From Shinella sp. (GTDB lineage Bacteria; Pseudomonadota; Alphaproteobacteria; Rhizobiales; Rhizobiaceae), in contig QFQX01000009.1 of NCBI GenBank assembly GCA_003248775.1, positions 68,087-132,086 of the forward strand: 64,000 bases of DNA. The letters run 5' to 3'. Position numbers and translations under genes: made by a program. Position 1 is the stretch's first letter. Each line of letters opens with the position of its first letter. The notes beneath the pieces were generated by a model that was not told the DNA's origin, made no database searches, and saw only the letters and a program-made list of their open reading frames with translations. Shown piece by piece: positions 34,680 through 44,180 of the stretch.

Positions 34680-37235
34680 CTATGCCGCCTTCCTGCGCTT
34701 TGACAGTTTGGACGTCAGCGGTGCGGCCGCCGCACGGAAGCCCTCCCACGGATCGGATGTAAGCGCCGCCAGCCGGGTTGGCGTATTCTCCACGGTGAAA
34801 TAGTCAGGTCCGATGCCCGGATTGAGCTCCTCCCACGCCAACGGCATGGAAACCGCAGCCCCGGGTCGGGCGCGTGTCGAGTATGGTGCCACCGCCGTCA
34901 TGCCACGCTGATTGCGCAAATAGTCGATCAGGATTTTGCCGCGGCGCTTGGACCTGGTGATGGTCGACACATACTGGTCCGGGCTGTCGGAGGCCATGCT
35001 GTCCGCCATGGCCTTGGTGAACGCCTTCACTGCTGGCCAGTCGGCCTTCGGCGTGAGCGGCGCGACCACATGCAGCCCCTTGCCGCCAGATGTCTTGACG
35101 AAGGCATTCAGCCCGGCATCCTTCAGGCGCTGCCGGACTTCCCCGGCAGCGGTGATGATGGTCTCCCACGCGACACCCTCGCCGGGGTCGAGATCCATGA
35201 TGATCGTGTCGGGGTGTTCCCAATCGGCAACCGTCGACCCCCATGGGTGGATTTCCAGCACGGCGGACTGCACCAGCCCCATAAGCCCGTCGAGATCGTT
35301 AATCGAAATCAGCGGTTCGTCGTCCTTATCCTTTGGGTCGTTGACCAGCACGATATGCTTGTTGAGCCCCTTCCAGGCGTGCTTCTGGAAGAACATCTGA
35401 CCGGTGATGCCGCTCGGACAGCGCAACAAAGCCAAAGGCCGGCCCACGATATAGGGCGCGATGTAGCGCCAGACCTCAGTGTAGTAATCGGCGAGCCCCT
35501 CCTTGGTGACGCCTTCGTCCGGCCAATAGACACGATCGGGATGGGTCAGCGTGACAGTGCGCCGCTGGGGCTTCGGTGTCTTCGCCTTGCTCTTCGGGAT
35601 TTCGCGGACGATCTCGATTGCAGCCTTGTCCTCGCGCAGGCCCCGAAACGACGCATGTCGGAGGTGGCCATCGGCAGTCCATGCCCGGAATTCAACCTCG
35701 GCCACGAGTTCGGGGCGAACATACCGCGCCTGCCGTGCTTCTTCGGGGGTTAGCGTCCCAGCGAACGGGCTGGCTGCAATGCGCATGCGGTCGAGACGCT
35801 TGAACAGATCCTCGGCCACAGGGCCGGTAAAGCCCGTCCCGACGCGGCCGACATGTTCCAGCTTGCCACCGTCATAGACGCCGAGGATGAGGGAGCCGAT
35901 CGCCTTGCGCGATGTCGAGGACGGCACATAGCCTGCAATGACGAATTCCTGCCGGGCTGAGCATTTGGATTTGACCCAGGACTTGCTGCGCCCCGATCGA
36001 TAGGGCGCATCCCTGACTTTGGAAATGACCCCTTCGAGGCTCAGCCGGCAGGCATGGCGCAGCACCAGGCCGCCATTCTCATTGAAGTGGCTGCTGTAGC
36101 GGATCACCCCCGGCTCATCGCCTACCAATTGCTCAAGCAGCGTTTTTCGTTCGATCAGCGGCACGGCGCGCAGATCATAGCCGTCGAGATATAGCAGGTC
36201 GAAGACATAGAAGACGAGCCGATCAGACCGCCCCGCACTGAGGTCGGCCTGCAGGGCCGAAAAATCCGACGCACCAGAGCCGCTCTCAACAACCAGTTCG
36301 CCATCGATGATGGCCGTTCCGACAGGCAACCCCTGCAATGCAGCGACCACGTCTTTTCCGAACTTTTTGGTCCAGTCTAGACCACTGCGGGTTAGCAGCT
36401 TGATGCGGCCGGCTTCGATGCGAGCCTGAAGCCGATAGCCGTCAAACTTGATCTCGTGGATCCAGCGATCCCCTGCCGGCGGCGCCGACATGAGCGTGGC
36501 AAGCGTCGGTTCAACGAAATCCGGCAATGGAGCTTTCTTCGCCCCTTTGATCGCGGCGGGATCAGGCAGTACCACGGTGATCTCGGGCTCGGGTGCCTTC
36601 TCCGTCTTTGTCGGCTTTCGCGTGGTTTTCCTGGTGATCTTCCCGGTCTTCGACGACCAACCGGGCGCCTCGCCGGCGACCTCCCTGATGTGCCGACCCG
36701 TCTTCACCGATTCCGGGCGTTCCTCGAGGATGTCGGGATCAGCGGCTGTTCGGGCCGCATCATCCTCACTCTTGATCAGCAGCCAGTTTTCCCGCTTCTC
36801 GGATGGCTTGCCCTGCATCCTGACCAGATGCCAATGGCCGGAAAGCTTTTCGCCTTTCAATTCGAACTCGAGGTGACCCTTGGCATAGCCCTTATGGGCA
36901 TCATGTACGGGGGCCCATGTGCCTCGATCCCAGATAATGACGGTGCCGCCGCCATACTCGCCCTTCGGGATCGTGCCTTCGAAGTCGTTATATTCGAGCG
37001 GGTGGTCCTCGACATGAACAGCCAGCCGCTTTTCGCCGGGGACAAGGCTGGGCCCCTTCGTCACCGCCCAGCTCTTCATCACCCCATCCAGTTCCAGCCG
37101 CAGATCATAGTGCAGCCGTCTGGCAGCATGCTTCTGGATGACGAAAGCGTTGCCGCTCTTCCTGCCTTTCCTGCCCCTTGGTTCGGTGGTCGACTTGAAG
37201 TTGCGTTTCTGCCGGTAGGTTTCGAGGGGCGCCAT
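34680..37235 (-). CDS. ligD: ATP-dependent DNA ligase D (NHEJ)
   Basis: 851 residues with three catalytic domains in the order phosphoesterase, ligase, polymerase. The 3'-phosphoesterase region has HYDLRLELDG and HVEDHPLEYNDFEG; the ligase active Lys is in EIKFDGYRLQ (Lys 263) with the ELVVESG segment after; the primase-polymerase lies at the C-terminus with DLDPGEG. LigD seals and end-processes breaks held by Ku. The adjacent ku gene upstream on the same strand ends 2 bases before its start, so they form an operon. Confidence 0.95.
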   Translation of the reverse strand: MAPLETYRQKRNFKSTTEPRGRKGRKSGNAFVIQKHAARRLHYDLRLELDGVMKSWAVTKGPSLVPGEKRLAVHVEDHPLEYNDFEGTIPKGEYGGGTVIIWDRGTWAPVHDAHKGYAKGHLEFELKGEKLSGHWHLVRMQGKPSEKRENWLLIKSEDDAARTAADPDILEERPESVKTGRHIREVAGEAPGWSSKTGKITRKTTRKPTKTEKAPEPEITVVLPDPAAIKGAKKAPLPDFVEPTLATLMSAPPAGDRWIHEIKFDGYRLQARIEAGRIKLLTRSGLDWTKKFGKDVVAALQGLPVGTAIIDGELVVESGSGASDFSALQADLSAGRSDRLVFYVFDLLYLDGYDLRAVPLIERKTLLEQLVGDEPGVIRYSSHFNENGGLVLRHACRLSLEGVISKVRDAPYRSGRSKSWVKSKCSARQEFVIAGYVPSSTSRKAIGSLILGVYDGGKLEHVGRVGTGFTGPVAEDLFKRLDRMRIAASPFAGTLTPEEARQARYVRPELVAEVEFRAWTADGHLRHASFRGLREDKAAIEIVREIPKSKAKTPKPQRRTVTLTHPDRVYWPDEGVTKEGLADYYTEVWRYIAPYIVGRPLALLRCPSGITGQMFFQKHAWKGLNKHIVLVNDPKDKDDEPLISINDLDGLMGLVQSAVLEIHPWGSTVADWEHPDTIIMDLDPGEGVAWETIITAAGEVRQRLKDAGLNAFVKTSGGKGLHVVAPLTPKADWPAVKAFTKAMADSMASDSPDQYVSTITRSKRRGKILIDYLRNQRGMTAVAPYSTRARPGAAVSMPLAWEELNPGIGPDYFTVENTPTRLAALTSDPWEGFRAAAAPLTSKLSKRRKAA

Positions 37236-37237
37236 GC

Positions 37238-38101
37238 TCAGCTCGCTTTACGACGCGCCGGCGCAGCCTTTGCCCGTGTGGCCTTCGTTTTCGATTTCGC
37301 CGACGCGCGCTTGGCTGTTTTCTTGCCGGAAAGGCCGGCGCTCTCGCGTAGCGCGACCATCAGGTCGACGACCTTCTCTTCCTTCGGTTCCTTGCGGACC
37401 TCGATCTTGCGGCCCTCGATCTTCGCCTTGACCACCTCGGCCAGGGCGGCGTCATAGCGATCGTCAAACTCCCTGGGATCGAATTTGCCGCGCTTGGTTT
37501 TGATGATGTGCTCGGCAAGCTCAAGCATTTCGACCTTGAGCTTGAAGTCCGGGACGTCATTGAAAGCATCCTTCGCCGAGCGGACCTCGTGATCGAAATT
37601 GAGCGTGGTCGCGATCAGACCTGTACCGTGCGCGCGGATCAGGACCGTGCGAACGCGGCGGAACAGGACCGTCTGGGCGAGCGCGGCGACCTTCTTCTTG
37701 CGCATGCCCTCGCGGATCAGGGCGTAAGCCTCTTCGGCATGACGATCAGTTGGCGCCAGATAATAGGGCTTGTCGAAATAGACGTCGTCGATGTCGCCAC
37801 AGCCGATGAAGGTCGACACCGACAGGGTCTTGTCACTGTCAGGAACCGCCGAGGCTACTTCTTCAGGATCGAGCATGATGTATTCGCCCGAACCCACTTC
37901 ATAGCCTTTGACCTGGTCCTCCCTGTCGACGGGCTTGCCTGTATCGCTGTCGATGAACTGGCGTCGGACACGGTTTCCGGTTGCGCGATTGAGGGTGTGG
38001 AAGGCGATCCGTTCGGAGGTCGAAGCGGCCGTATAGAGGGCCACCGGGCAACTGACCTCGGCAATTTTGAGAAAACCCTTCCAATTTGCTCTTGGCGCCA
38101 T
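37238..38101 (-). CDS. ku: Ku-family DNA end-binding protein (second copy, ligD operon)
   Basis: 287 residues from ATG 38101 (an ATG at 38113 is in frame). Same family as the Ku at 33568 but clearly divergent in sequence; it begins MAPRANWKGFLKIAEVSCPV and ends in a basic KTKATRAKAAPARR tail suited to DNA binding. It is co-transcribed with ligD, 2 bases apart. Having two ku paralogues flank ligD suggests specialised or stress-dependent NHEJ, as described for rhizobia with several Ku copies. Confidence 0.93.
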   Translation of the reverse strand: MAPRANWKGFLKIAEVSCPVALYTAASTSERIAFHTLNRATGNRVRRQFIDSDTGKPVDREDQVKGYEVGSGEYIMLDPEEVASAVPDSDKTLSVSTFIGCGDIDDVYFDKPYYLAPTDRHAEEAYALIREGMRKKKVAALAQTVLFRRVRTVLIRAHGTGLIATTLNFDHEVRSAKDAFNDVPDFKLKVEMLELAEHIIKTKRGKFDPREFDDRYDAALAEVVKAKIEGRKIEVRKEPKEEKVVDLMVALRESAGLSGKKTAKRASAKSKTKATRAKAAPARRKAS

Positions 38102-38306
38102 GACTGCCCCCAACGCAATACTTGCGTCCGAAACGCCTGCACCGGCCTATTTGTTCCCCCCGGTAAGAATAACGGCAGCTGACTGTGTGGCTCTGTTCGG
38201 CGCTCGATCTTTTCAAGCCACTCATATTGATGCTTGCGACTAAGGACCTTGAACAAGCCTGTCATTCACATCTCGATGGACTCAGATTGACTCTCCACCA
38301 GAATGA

Positions 38307-38321
38307 GAACAAATAGGGAAC
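38307..38321 (+). promoter_or_regulatory. LexA (SOS) operator of the imuABC operon
   Basis: GAAC-aaatagg-GAAC, the alphaproteobacterial LexA site (GTTC-N7-GTTC on the other strand), 47 bases before the imuA start. It places the mutasome operon under SOS control. Confidence 0.9.
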
Positions 38322-38368
38322 ATAACAACGAGAATCCATCGTGACAACCCTCGGAGCACCAACCGCGC

Positions 38369-39130
38369 ATGACTACGCGCCCCCTCAATCCAGCCATTCT
38401 GGCGCTACGTGAACGTATCACGCAGTTGGAGGGAGATGGTGCGCGCACGCGGGAGGTTCTGCCCTTCGGCGTGCCGGTTCTGGATCGGAGGTTGCCGGGT
38501 GGCGGACTGGCGCTTGGCTGCCTGCATGAGGTCGCGGGCGGCGGAAATGGCGCTATCGACGGTGCGGCAGCCGCCTGTTTCGTGGCCGGGATCGCCGCCC
38601 GAACACCTGGCAAGGTTCTGTGGTGCGTGGCGCAGCAGGATTTGTTCGCGCCGGGGCTGGAACAGGCTGGCCTCGCCCCTGATCGCGTTATCCATGTCGA
38701 GGCCGGGGACGACAAGTCGGTTCTTGCCTGCATGGAGGAAGGGTTACGGCACGGCGGTCTCGGCGCGGTGGTCGCCGATGTCGCCCGCCTGCCGATGACC
38801 GCCTCGCGGCGGCTGCATCTGGCTGCGAAGGAGAGCGGGACCATAGGTATCGCGCTGCGGCGCTGGCGGCGACAAGCCGAAGCCAGCGATTTCGGGCAAC
38901 CAACGGCGGCGATGACGCGCTGGCGGGTGTCAGTGCTTCCGTCGCGACCTTTGCCGGTGCCAGGCGTCGGACGGGCACGATGGCTCATCGAACTGATCCG
39001 TGCCCGTGCCGGGGAGTCCCTCGATATAGAACTGGAGGCGTGCGATGGCTCGGGTCATCTCGGTCTTCCTGCCGACATGGCCGACAGACCGGCTGCGGCG
39101 GATGACTGGCGACACAGCGCTGCCGGTTGA
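38369..39130 (+). CDS. imuA: ImuA, RecA-like mutasome component
   Basis: 253 residues. ImuA works with ImuB and DnaE2 in SOS translesion synthesis and mutagenesis. It looks like a reduced RecA-fold protein (LPGGGLALGCLHEVAG near residues 44-59 in the Walker A position, KVLWCVAQQDLFAPGLEQAG later). First of three genes; its end overlaps imuB by 86 bases, a longer overlap than usual. The LexA operator lies just upstream. Confidence 0.9.
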   Translation: MTTRPLNPAILALRERITQLEGDGARTREVLPFGVPVLDRRLPGGGLALGCLHEVAGGGNGAIDGAAAACFVAGIAARTPGKVLWCVAQQDLFAPGLEQAGLAPDRVIHVEAGDDKSVLACMEEGLRHGGLGAVVADVARLPMTASRRLHLAAKESGTIGIALRRWRRQAEASDFGQPTAAMTRWRVSVLPSRPLPVPGVGRARWLIELIRARAGESLDIELEACDGSGHLGLPADMADRPAAADDWRHSAAG

Positions 39131-40571
39131 AGCGCCTCTGGTCCTCGTCGGGCGAGACCGGAATCGGCGCATCGTCACTGCGGCAGATGCGGCGGCAAAA
39201 ACGCTCGGACTGCGGGTCGGGATGCCTGTCACCAAGGCGCAGGCGCTGGTGCCGGGGCTGGCCATCGAACCCGCCGACCCCAAGGCCGATGCGGAAGGCC
39301 TGGAGCGTCTCGCCCTCTGGGTATTGCAGCGCTTCAGCCCCATCGTTGCTGTCGATCTACCGGACGGCATCGTCATTGAGTCCACCGGCGCCGACCATTT
39401 ACACGGCGGCGAGGCTGCCATGCTGGATGCGCTTATCGGTCGGCTGACCCTTTCGGGTGTTGCTGCCCGCGCCGCCATGGCCGACACTTGGGGCGCCGCC
39501 CATGCGCTCGCCCGATACCGGGCCGATCCGATCCTGATCTCCGAGCCAGGAAAGGCAGAGGCCATGTTGGCGCCTTCGCCGCTTGAGGCGCTTCGCCTGC
39601 CGCCTTCCATCCCGGCTGGGCTGCGCGATCTAGGTTTCAACTCCATAGGTGATCTGATCGGCCAGCCCCGCGCGCCGCTCACCCGCAGGTTCGGTCCGGA
39701 ACTCGGCCGCAGGCTCGACCAGGCGCTTGGGCTGGCCGCAGAGCCGATCACGTCCGTCCGTCCCGAAGACATGATCGAAGCGAGGCGCAGTTTTGCCGAG
39801 CCGATCGGTGCGGCCGAGACCATCGCGCGCTATATCGGCAAGCTGGTTGTCTCCCTCTGCGCCAGTCTGGAAGAACGCGGCCTGGGCGCGCGCAGGCTCG
39901 ATCTGCTGTGCCATCGCATCGACAACCGCATCGAGACGGTCCGCATCGGGCTGGCCCGGCCGGTTCGCGATCCGAAACGGCTGACCCGGCTGCTTTGCGA
40001 CAAGATCGAAACCATCGATCCCGGCCTCGGCATCGAGATCATGTCGCTCGCGGCCACCATCACCGAGCCTCTGGAGGCGCGGCAGGCGGCGACATCGCTC
40101 ATCGATACGCCGGAACCTGATCTCTCGGGGCTGATTGATACGCTGGCTAACCGGGTCGGAGCGAGAGCGATCTATCGCTTCGCCCCGGTCGCCAGCGATG
40201 TGCCAGAACGATCCGTCCGCCGTATTCCGGCTTTGGCCGAGGACACCGGTGGTGCGGGCTGGCCGGATCACTGGCCGCGTCCGTCGCGGCTCTTGATGCG
40301 GCCAGAGCCAATCGAGACCATGGCGCTTCTGCCCGACCATCCGCCGAACTGGTTCTCCTGGCGCGGCGTGCGTCGGCGGGTGCGCCGGGCTGACGGCCCC
40401 GAGCGGGTGTTCGGCGAATGGTGGAAGCGCGACGCCGAACTGATGGCGGTGCGCGATTACTTCCGTATCGAGGATGACGCCGGTGAACGCTTCTGGATTT
40501 TTCGCGCAGGTGATGGCGAGGACGCCGCCACCGGTTCGCATCGCTGGTTCCTGCACGGGATCTTCGGATGA
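39045..40571 (+). CDS. imuB: ImuB, inactive Y-family polymerase-like protein
   Basis: 508 residues of the Y-family fold, but without the catalytic carboxylates. It begins MARVISVFLPTWPTDRLRR and contains the palm-like ERLALWVLQRFSPIVAVDLPDGIVIESTG. ImuB bridges DnaE2 to the beta clamp and ImuA. It overlaps dnaE2 by 4 bases (ATGA). Length is normal for alphaproteobacteria. Confidence 0.93.
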   Translation: MARVISVFLPTWPTDRLRRMTGDTALPVEAPLVLVGRDRNRRIVTAADAAAKTLGLRVGMPVTKAQALVPGLAIEPADPKADAEGLERLALWVLQRFSPIVAVDLPDGIVIESTGADHLHGGEAAMLDALIGRLTLSGVAARAAMADTWGAAHALARYRADPILISEPGKAEAMLAPSPLEALRLPPSIPAGLRDLGFNSIGDLIGQPRAPLTRRFGPELGRRLDQALGLAAEPITSVRPEDMIEARRSFAEPIGAAETIARYIGKLVVSLCASLEERGLGARRLDLLCHRIDNRIETVRIGLARPVRDPKRLTRLLCDKIETIDPGLGIEIMSLAATITEPLEARQAATSLIDTPEPDLSGLIDTLANRVGARAIYRFAPVASDVPERSVRRIPALAEDTGGAGWPDHWPRPSRLLMRPEPIETMALLPDHPPNWFSWRGVRRRVRRADGPERVFGEWWKRDAELMAVRDYFRIEDDAGERFWIFRAGDGEDAATGSHRWFLHGIFG

Positions 40572-43500
40572 CGGACGCCCCGAAGAATGGCCCGCGCTAT
40601 GCCGAATTGCAGGTGACGTCGCAGTTTTCTTTTCTGCGCGGCGCTTCCTCGGCAGAGGAGTTATTTGCGACCGCCGCCACCATGGGGATCGAGGCACTCG
40701 CTGTCGTAGACCGCAACTCAGTCGCAGGGATCGTCCGTGCGCATGAGGCCGCAAAGGCCACCGGCATCCGGCTGATCGTCGGCTGTCGTCTTGATCTGGC
40801 CTGCGGCATGTCGGTGCTGGTCTATCCCGCCGACCGCGCCGCCTGGTCGCAGCTTTGTCGCCTGCTGACCCTTGGCAAGGGGCGCGCCGGGAAAGGCGGA
40901 TGCCATCTAGAATGGGCTGATCTCGTCGCTTATGGCGAGGGGCTGATCGCGGTTCTGGTGCCGGACCTCGCTGATGCGGACTTTGCCCTGCGCCTCCGCC
41001 GCCTGCGCGAGGCCTTCGGGGATCGCGCCTATCTGGCGCTGACCCTGCGCCGCAGGCCGAACGACCAGATGCGGCTGTGGAAACTCTCTCAACTGGCGAA
41101 GCAGGCAGGGGTGCCGACCGTTGTCACCAATGACGTGCTATTCCATGAGCCTGGTCGTCGCATGTTGCAGGATGTTGTGACGGCCATCCGCCACAACACG
41201 ACAATAGACGCCCTCGGTCTTCGGCGGGAGCGCCATGCCGACCGCTATCTCAAGCCGCCCGCCGAGATGTACCGCCTGTTCGCCCGCTGGCCCGAGGCGT
41301 TGGCGCGGACGCTGGAGATCGCGCGACGCTGCACCTTCAGCCTTGACGAACTCCGCTACCAATATCCCGAGGAACGGGCCGATTCGGCCCTGACCCCGCA
41401 GCAAACGCTGGAGCGCCTGACTTGGGAGGGCGCGGCAACCCGATATCTCGAAGGCGTTCCGGATGAGGTGACGGCGGCCCTGCGCCATGAGCTGACCCTG
41501 ATCGGCAAGCTCGAATATGCTCCCTATTTCCTGACCGTAAACAGCATCGTTCGCTTCGCCCGTTCAAAGGGCATTCTGTGCCAGGGGCGTGGCTCGGCGG
41601 CGAACTCGGCCGTCTGTTTTGTGCTGGGCATCACCGCCATTGATCCCGGTCGCAATGATCTGCTCTTCGAACGCTTCGTCAGTGAGGAACGCAGGGAGCC
41701 TCCCGACATCGACGTGGATTTCGAGCACGAACGCCGCGAGGAGGTCATCCAGTGGGTCTATGAGCATTATGGCCGCGAACACGCGGCGCTGACCGCTACC
41801 GTCATCCGCTATCGCTCCAAGGGTGCGCTGCGTGATGTCGGCAAGGCCATGGGCCTGCCCGAGGACCTGATCCAGTCCCTGTCCGGCCAGCTCTGGGCCT
41901 GGTCGGAAACCGGTGTCTCAGATCAGCAGATCCGCGAGTTGAACCTCAACCCCGAGGATCGGCGCCTGCGTCTGACCTTGGAACTGGCGGCGCAGCTTCG
42001 CGGTGCGCCCCGGCATTTGTCGCAGCATCCGGGCGGCTTCGTCCTGACCCATGACCGGCTCGATGATCTCGTGCCGATCGAACCCGCGGCCATGGTGGAT
42101 CGCCAGATCATCGAATGGGACAAGGACGATATCGACGCCCTGCGTTTCATGAAGGTGGATGTGCTGGCGCTTGGCATGCTGACCTGCATGCGCAAGGGGC
42201 TCGACCTGATTGCGGAGCACAAAGGGATCGAGCTCGATCTGGCGAAGATCCCGGCCGAGGACCCGCGCACCTATGCCATGATCCGCAAGGCGGACACCCT
42301 CGGAACATTCCAGATCGAATCTCGCGCGCAGATGTCGATGCTGCCCCGCCTGAAACCGCGCACCTATTATGATCTCGTGGTGCAAGTCGCTATCGTCCGG
42401 CCCGGCCCGATCCAGGGCGAGATGGTCCATCCCTATCTACGCCGCCGCGAGGGGCTGGAAGAGGTTCACTACCCCACGCCCGAGCTGGAAAAGGTGCTGG
42501 GAAAAACGCTCGGCGTGCCGCTGTTTCAGGAACAGGCGATGCGCGTGGCCATTGAATGCGCGGGCTTCACACCCGGCGAGGCCGATCTGCTGCGCAAGAG
42601 CATGGCCACCTTCAAGTTCACCGGCGGGGTCTCGAAGTTCCGCGACAAGCTAATCGAGGGCATGGTGGCCAATGGCTACGAACAGGAATTTGCTGAACGC
42701 ACCTTCCGGCAATTGGAGGGCTTCGGCAGTTACGGTTTCCCCGAAAGCCATGCGGCATCCTTCGCGCTCGTGGCTTACGCTTCGGCCTGGCTGAAGTGCT
42801 GGCACCCCGATGCCTTCTGCGCCGCGCTTTTGAACAGCCAGCCGATGGGCTTTTATGCACCCGCCCAGATCGTGCGCGATGCCCGTGACCATGGCGTCGA
42901 AATCCGGCCGATCTGCGTCAACGCCTCGCGATGGGACTGCACCCTGGAGCCGACCGGCGACGAAACCCGCTTCGCGGTGCGCCTCGGCCTGCGCATGGTC
43001 AAGGGGCTGGCCAATACCCATGCCGGCGCCATTGTCGCGGCGCGGGCCGATCTGCCCTTCACATCGGTTGACGACCTCTGGCACCGGTGCGGCGTTCCGG
43101 TCGCCGCATTGACGAAAATCGCCGAAGCCGATGGTTTTCGCCCGGCCTTTGGCCTCGCCCGTCGGGAGGCGCTTTGGGCCATCAAGGGCCTGCGCGATGA
43201 GGAACTGCCGCTCTTCGCCGCCGCCTCAGCGCGGGCGGGCGCGACCGTTGCGGAGGTCAAAGAGCCAGCGATCACCTTGCGCGACATGGCTGCCGGGCGC
43301 GAGGTGGTCGAAGATTACAGCCATACCGGCCTGTCGCTGCGCCGCCATCCGGTGTCCTTCCTGCGTGCCGATCTCGGCAGACGCCGGATCGTCTCCTGTG
43401 CGGAGGCCATGGCAACTCGCGACGGGCGGTGGCTGGAAGCGGCCGGGATCGTTCTCGTTCGTCAGCGTCCCGGCTCGGCCAAGGGCGTGATCTTCATCAC

Positions 43501-43855
43501 CCTGGAAGATGAAACCGGCATCGCCAATCTCGTCGTCTGGACCAAGGTGTTCGAGAAGTTTCGCCGGGTCATCCTGTCCTCGGGCATGATCGCAGTGAAG
43601 GGCCGCATCCAGCGCGAGGGCGAGGTTGTGCATCTCGTCGCGCATCGGATCACCGACCTGTCATCGGAACTGGCGAGCATCGGGCAGCGGGACGCCGCCT
43701 TTCCGCTGCCGCATGGTCGTGGCGATGAATTCCACCACGGATCGTCCTCGCCAGATCCCCGCGGTCAGCCACCCAAGGTGTCGAGAACGCGCGATATGTA
43801 TGTGCGCGACCTGCATATCGACGCCATCAGGGTCAGAACGCGGGATTTTAAGTGA
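40568..43855 (+). CDS. dnaE2: Error-prone DNA polymerase DnaE2 (ImuC)
   Basis: 1095 residues, normal for the family. N-terminal PHP domain (ELQVTSQFSFLRGASS); polymerase core with the palm acids in PDIDVDFEHERREEVIQWVYEHYG and FMKVDVLALGMLT; later finger region FGSYGFPESHAASFALVAY; C-terminal OB domain (GIANLVVWTKVFEKF). It carries out lesion bypass and causes most damage-induced mutation in such bacteria. Last gene of the SOS operon. Confidence 0.95.
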   Translation: MTDAPKNGPRYAELQVTSQFSFLRGASSAEELFATAATMGIEALAVVDRNSVAGIVRAHEAAKATGIRLIVGCRLDLACGMSVLVYPADRAAWSQLCRLLTLGKGRAGKGGCHLEWADLVAYGEGLIAVLVPDLADADFALRLRRLREAFGDRAYLALTLRRRPNDQMRLWKLSQLAKQAGVPTVVTNDVLFHEPGRRMLQDVVTAIRHNTTIDALGLRRERHADRYLKPPAEMYRLFARWPEALARTLEIARRCTFSLDELRYQYPEERADSALTPQQTLERLTWEGAATRYLEGVPDEVTAALRHELTLIGKLEYAPYFLTVNSIVRFARSKGILCQGRGSAANSAVCFVLGITAIDPGRNDLLFERFVSEERREPPDIDVDFEHERREEVIQWVYEHYGREHAALTATVIRYRSKGALRDVGKAMGLPEDLIQSLSGQLWAWSETGVSDQQIRELNLNPEDRRLRLTLELAAQLRGAPRHLSQHPGGFVLTHDRLDDLVPIEPAAMVDRQIIEWDKDDIDALRFMKVDVLALGMLTCMRKGLDLIAEHKGIELDLAKIPAEDPRTYAMIRKADTLGTFQIESRAQMSMLPRLKPRTYYDLVVQVAIVRPGPIQGEMVHPYLRRREGLEEVHYPTPELEKVLGKTLGVPLFQEQAMRVAIECAGFTPGEADLLRKSMATFKFTGGVSKFRDKLIEGMVANGYEQEFAERTFRQLEGFGSYGFPESHAASFALVAYASAWLKCWHPDAFCAALLNSQPMGFYAPAQIVRDARDHGVEIRPICVNASRWDCTLEPTGDETRFAVRLGLRMVKGLANTHAGAIVAARADLPFTSVDDLWHRCGVPVAALTKIAEADGFRPAFGLARREALWAIKGLRDEELPLFAAASARAGATVAEVKEPAITLRDMAAGREVVEDYSHTGLSLRRHPVSFLRADLGRRRIVSCAEAMATRDGRWLEAAGIVLVRQRPGSAKGVIFITLEDETGIANLVVWTKVFEKFRRVILSSGMIAVKGRIQREGEVVHLVAHRITDLSSELASIGQRDAAFPLPHGRGDEFHHGSSSPDPRGQPPKVSRTRDMYVRDLHIDAIRVRTRDFK

Positions 43856-44180
43856 AATCGGGACTGCCGGGATAATCAGATCAGCGGCGGCGCACCAAGC
43901 TTGACCGCATACGGTCACTAAATCATCGCCGTTGCTTCCGCCGACTCTATTCAAAGGCTTGGGGACGCTGCCCCCGAGCGCGGCGCAAGGGATCGCTGAC
44001 GCTCGACCGGGACGGTTTCCCCGGCCTTCCTCCACTTCGTTCCTCCGTTACGTGCAGGCCGGGTGATCCCCCTCCATCCCGATCGCTCTTGCACCTTTCA
44101 CCCCCCGGTCTCGCCGACGGGCAAGGGTTCAGGAGCGCGCGCTTCGCTGCACTGAACCCCAAACTCGAAGGATTAAAGAC
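43856..44180. other. Intergenic region before the ICE methyltransferase gene
   Basis: About 325 bases without a gene. Features: a GACCG-cata-CGGTC dyad at 43903-43916 near the dnaE2 end, and a GC-rich stretch of tandem pyrimidine runs (CCCCCTCC, CACCCCCC) before the methyltransferase. This is where gene content changes from repair to conjugation genes, so an element end could lie here, but no direct repeat is seen. Confidence 0.4.
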
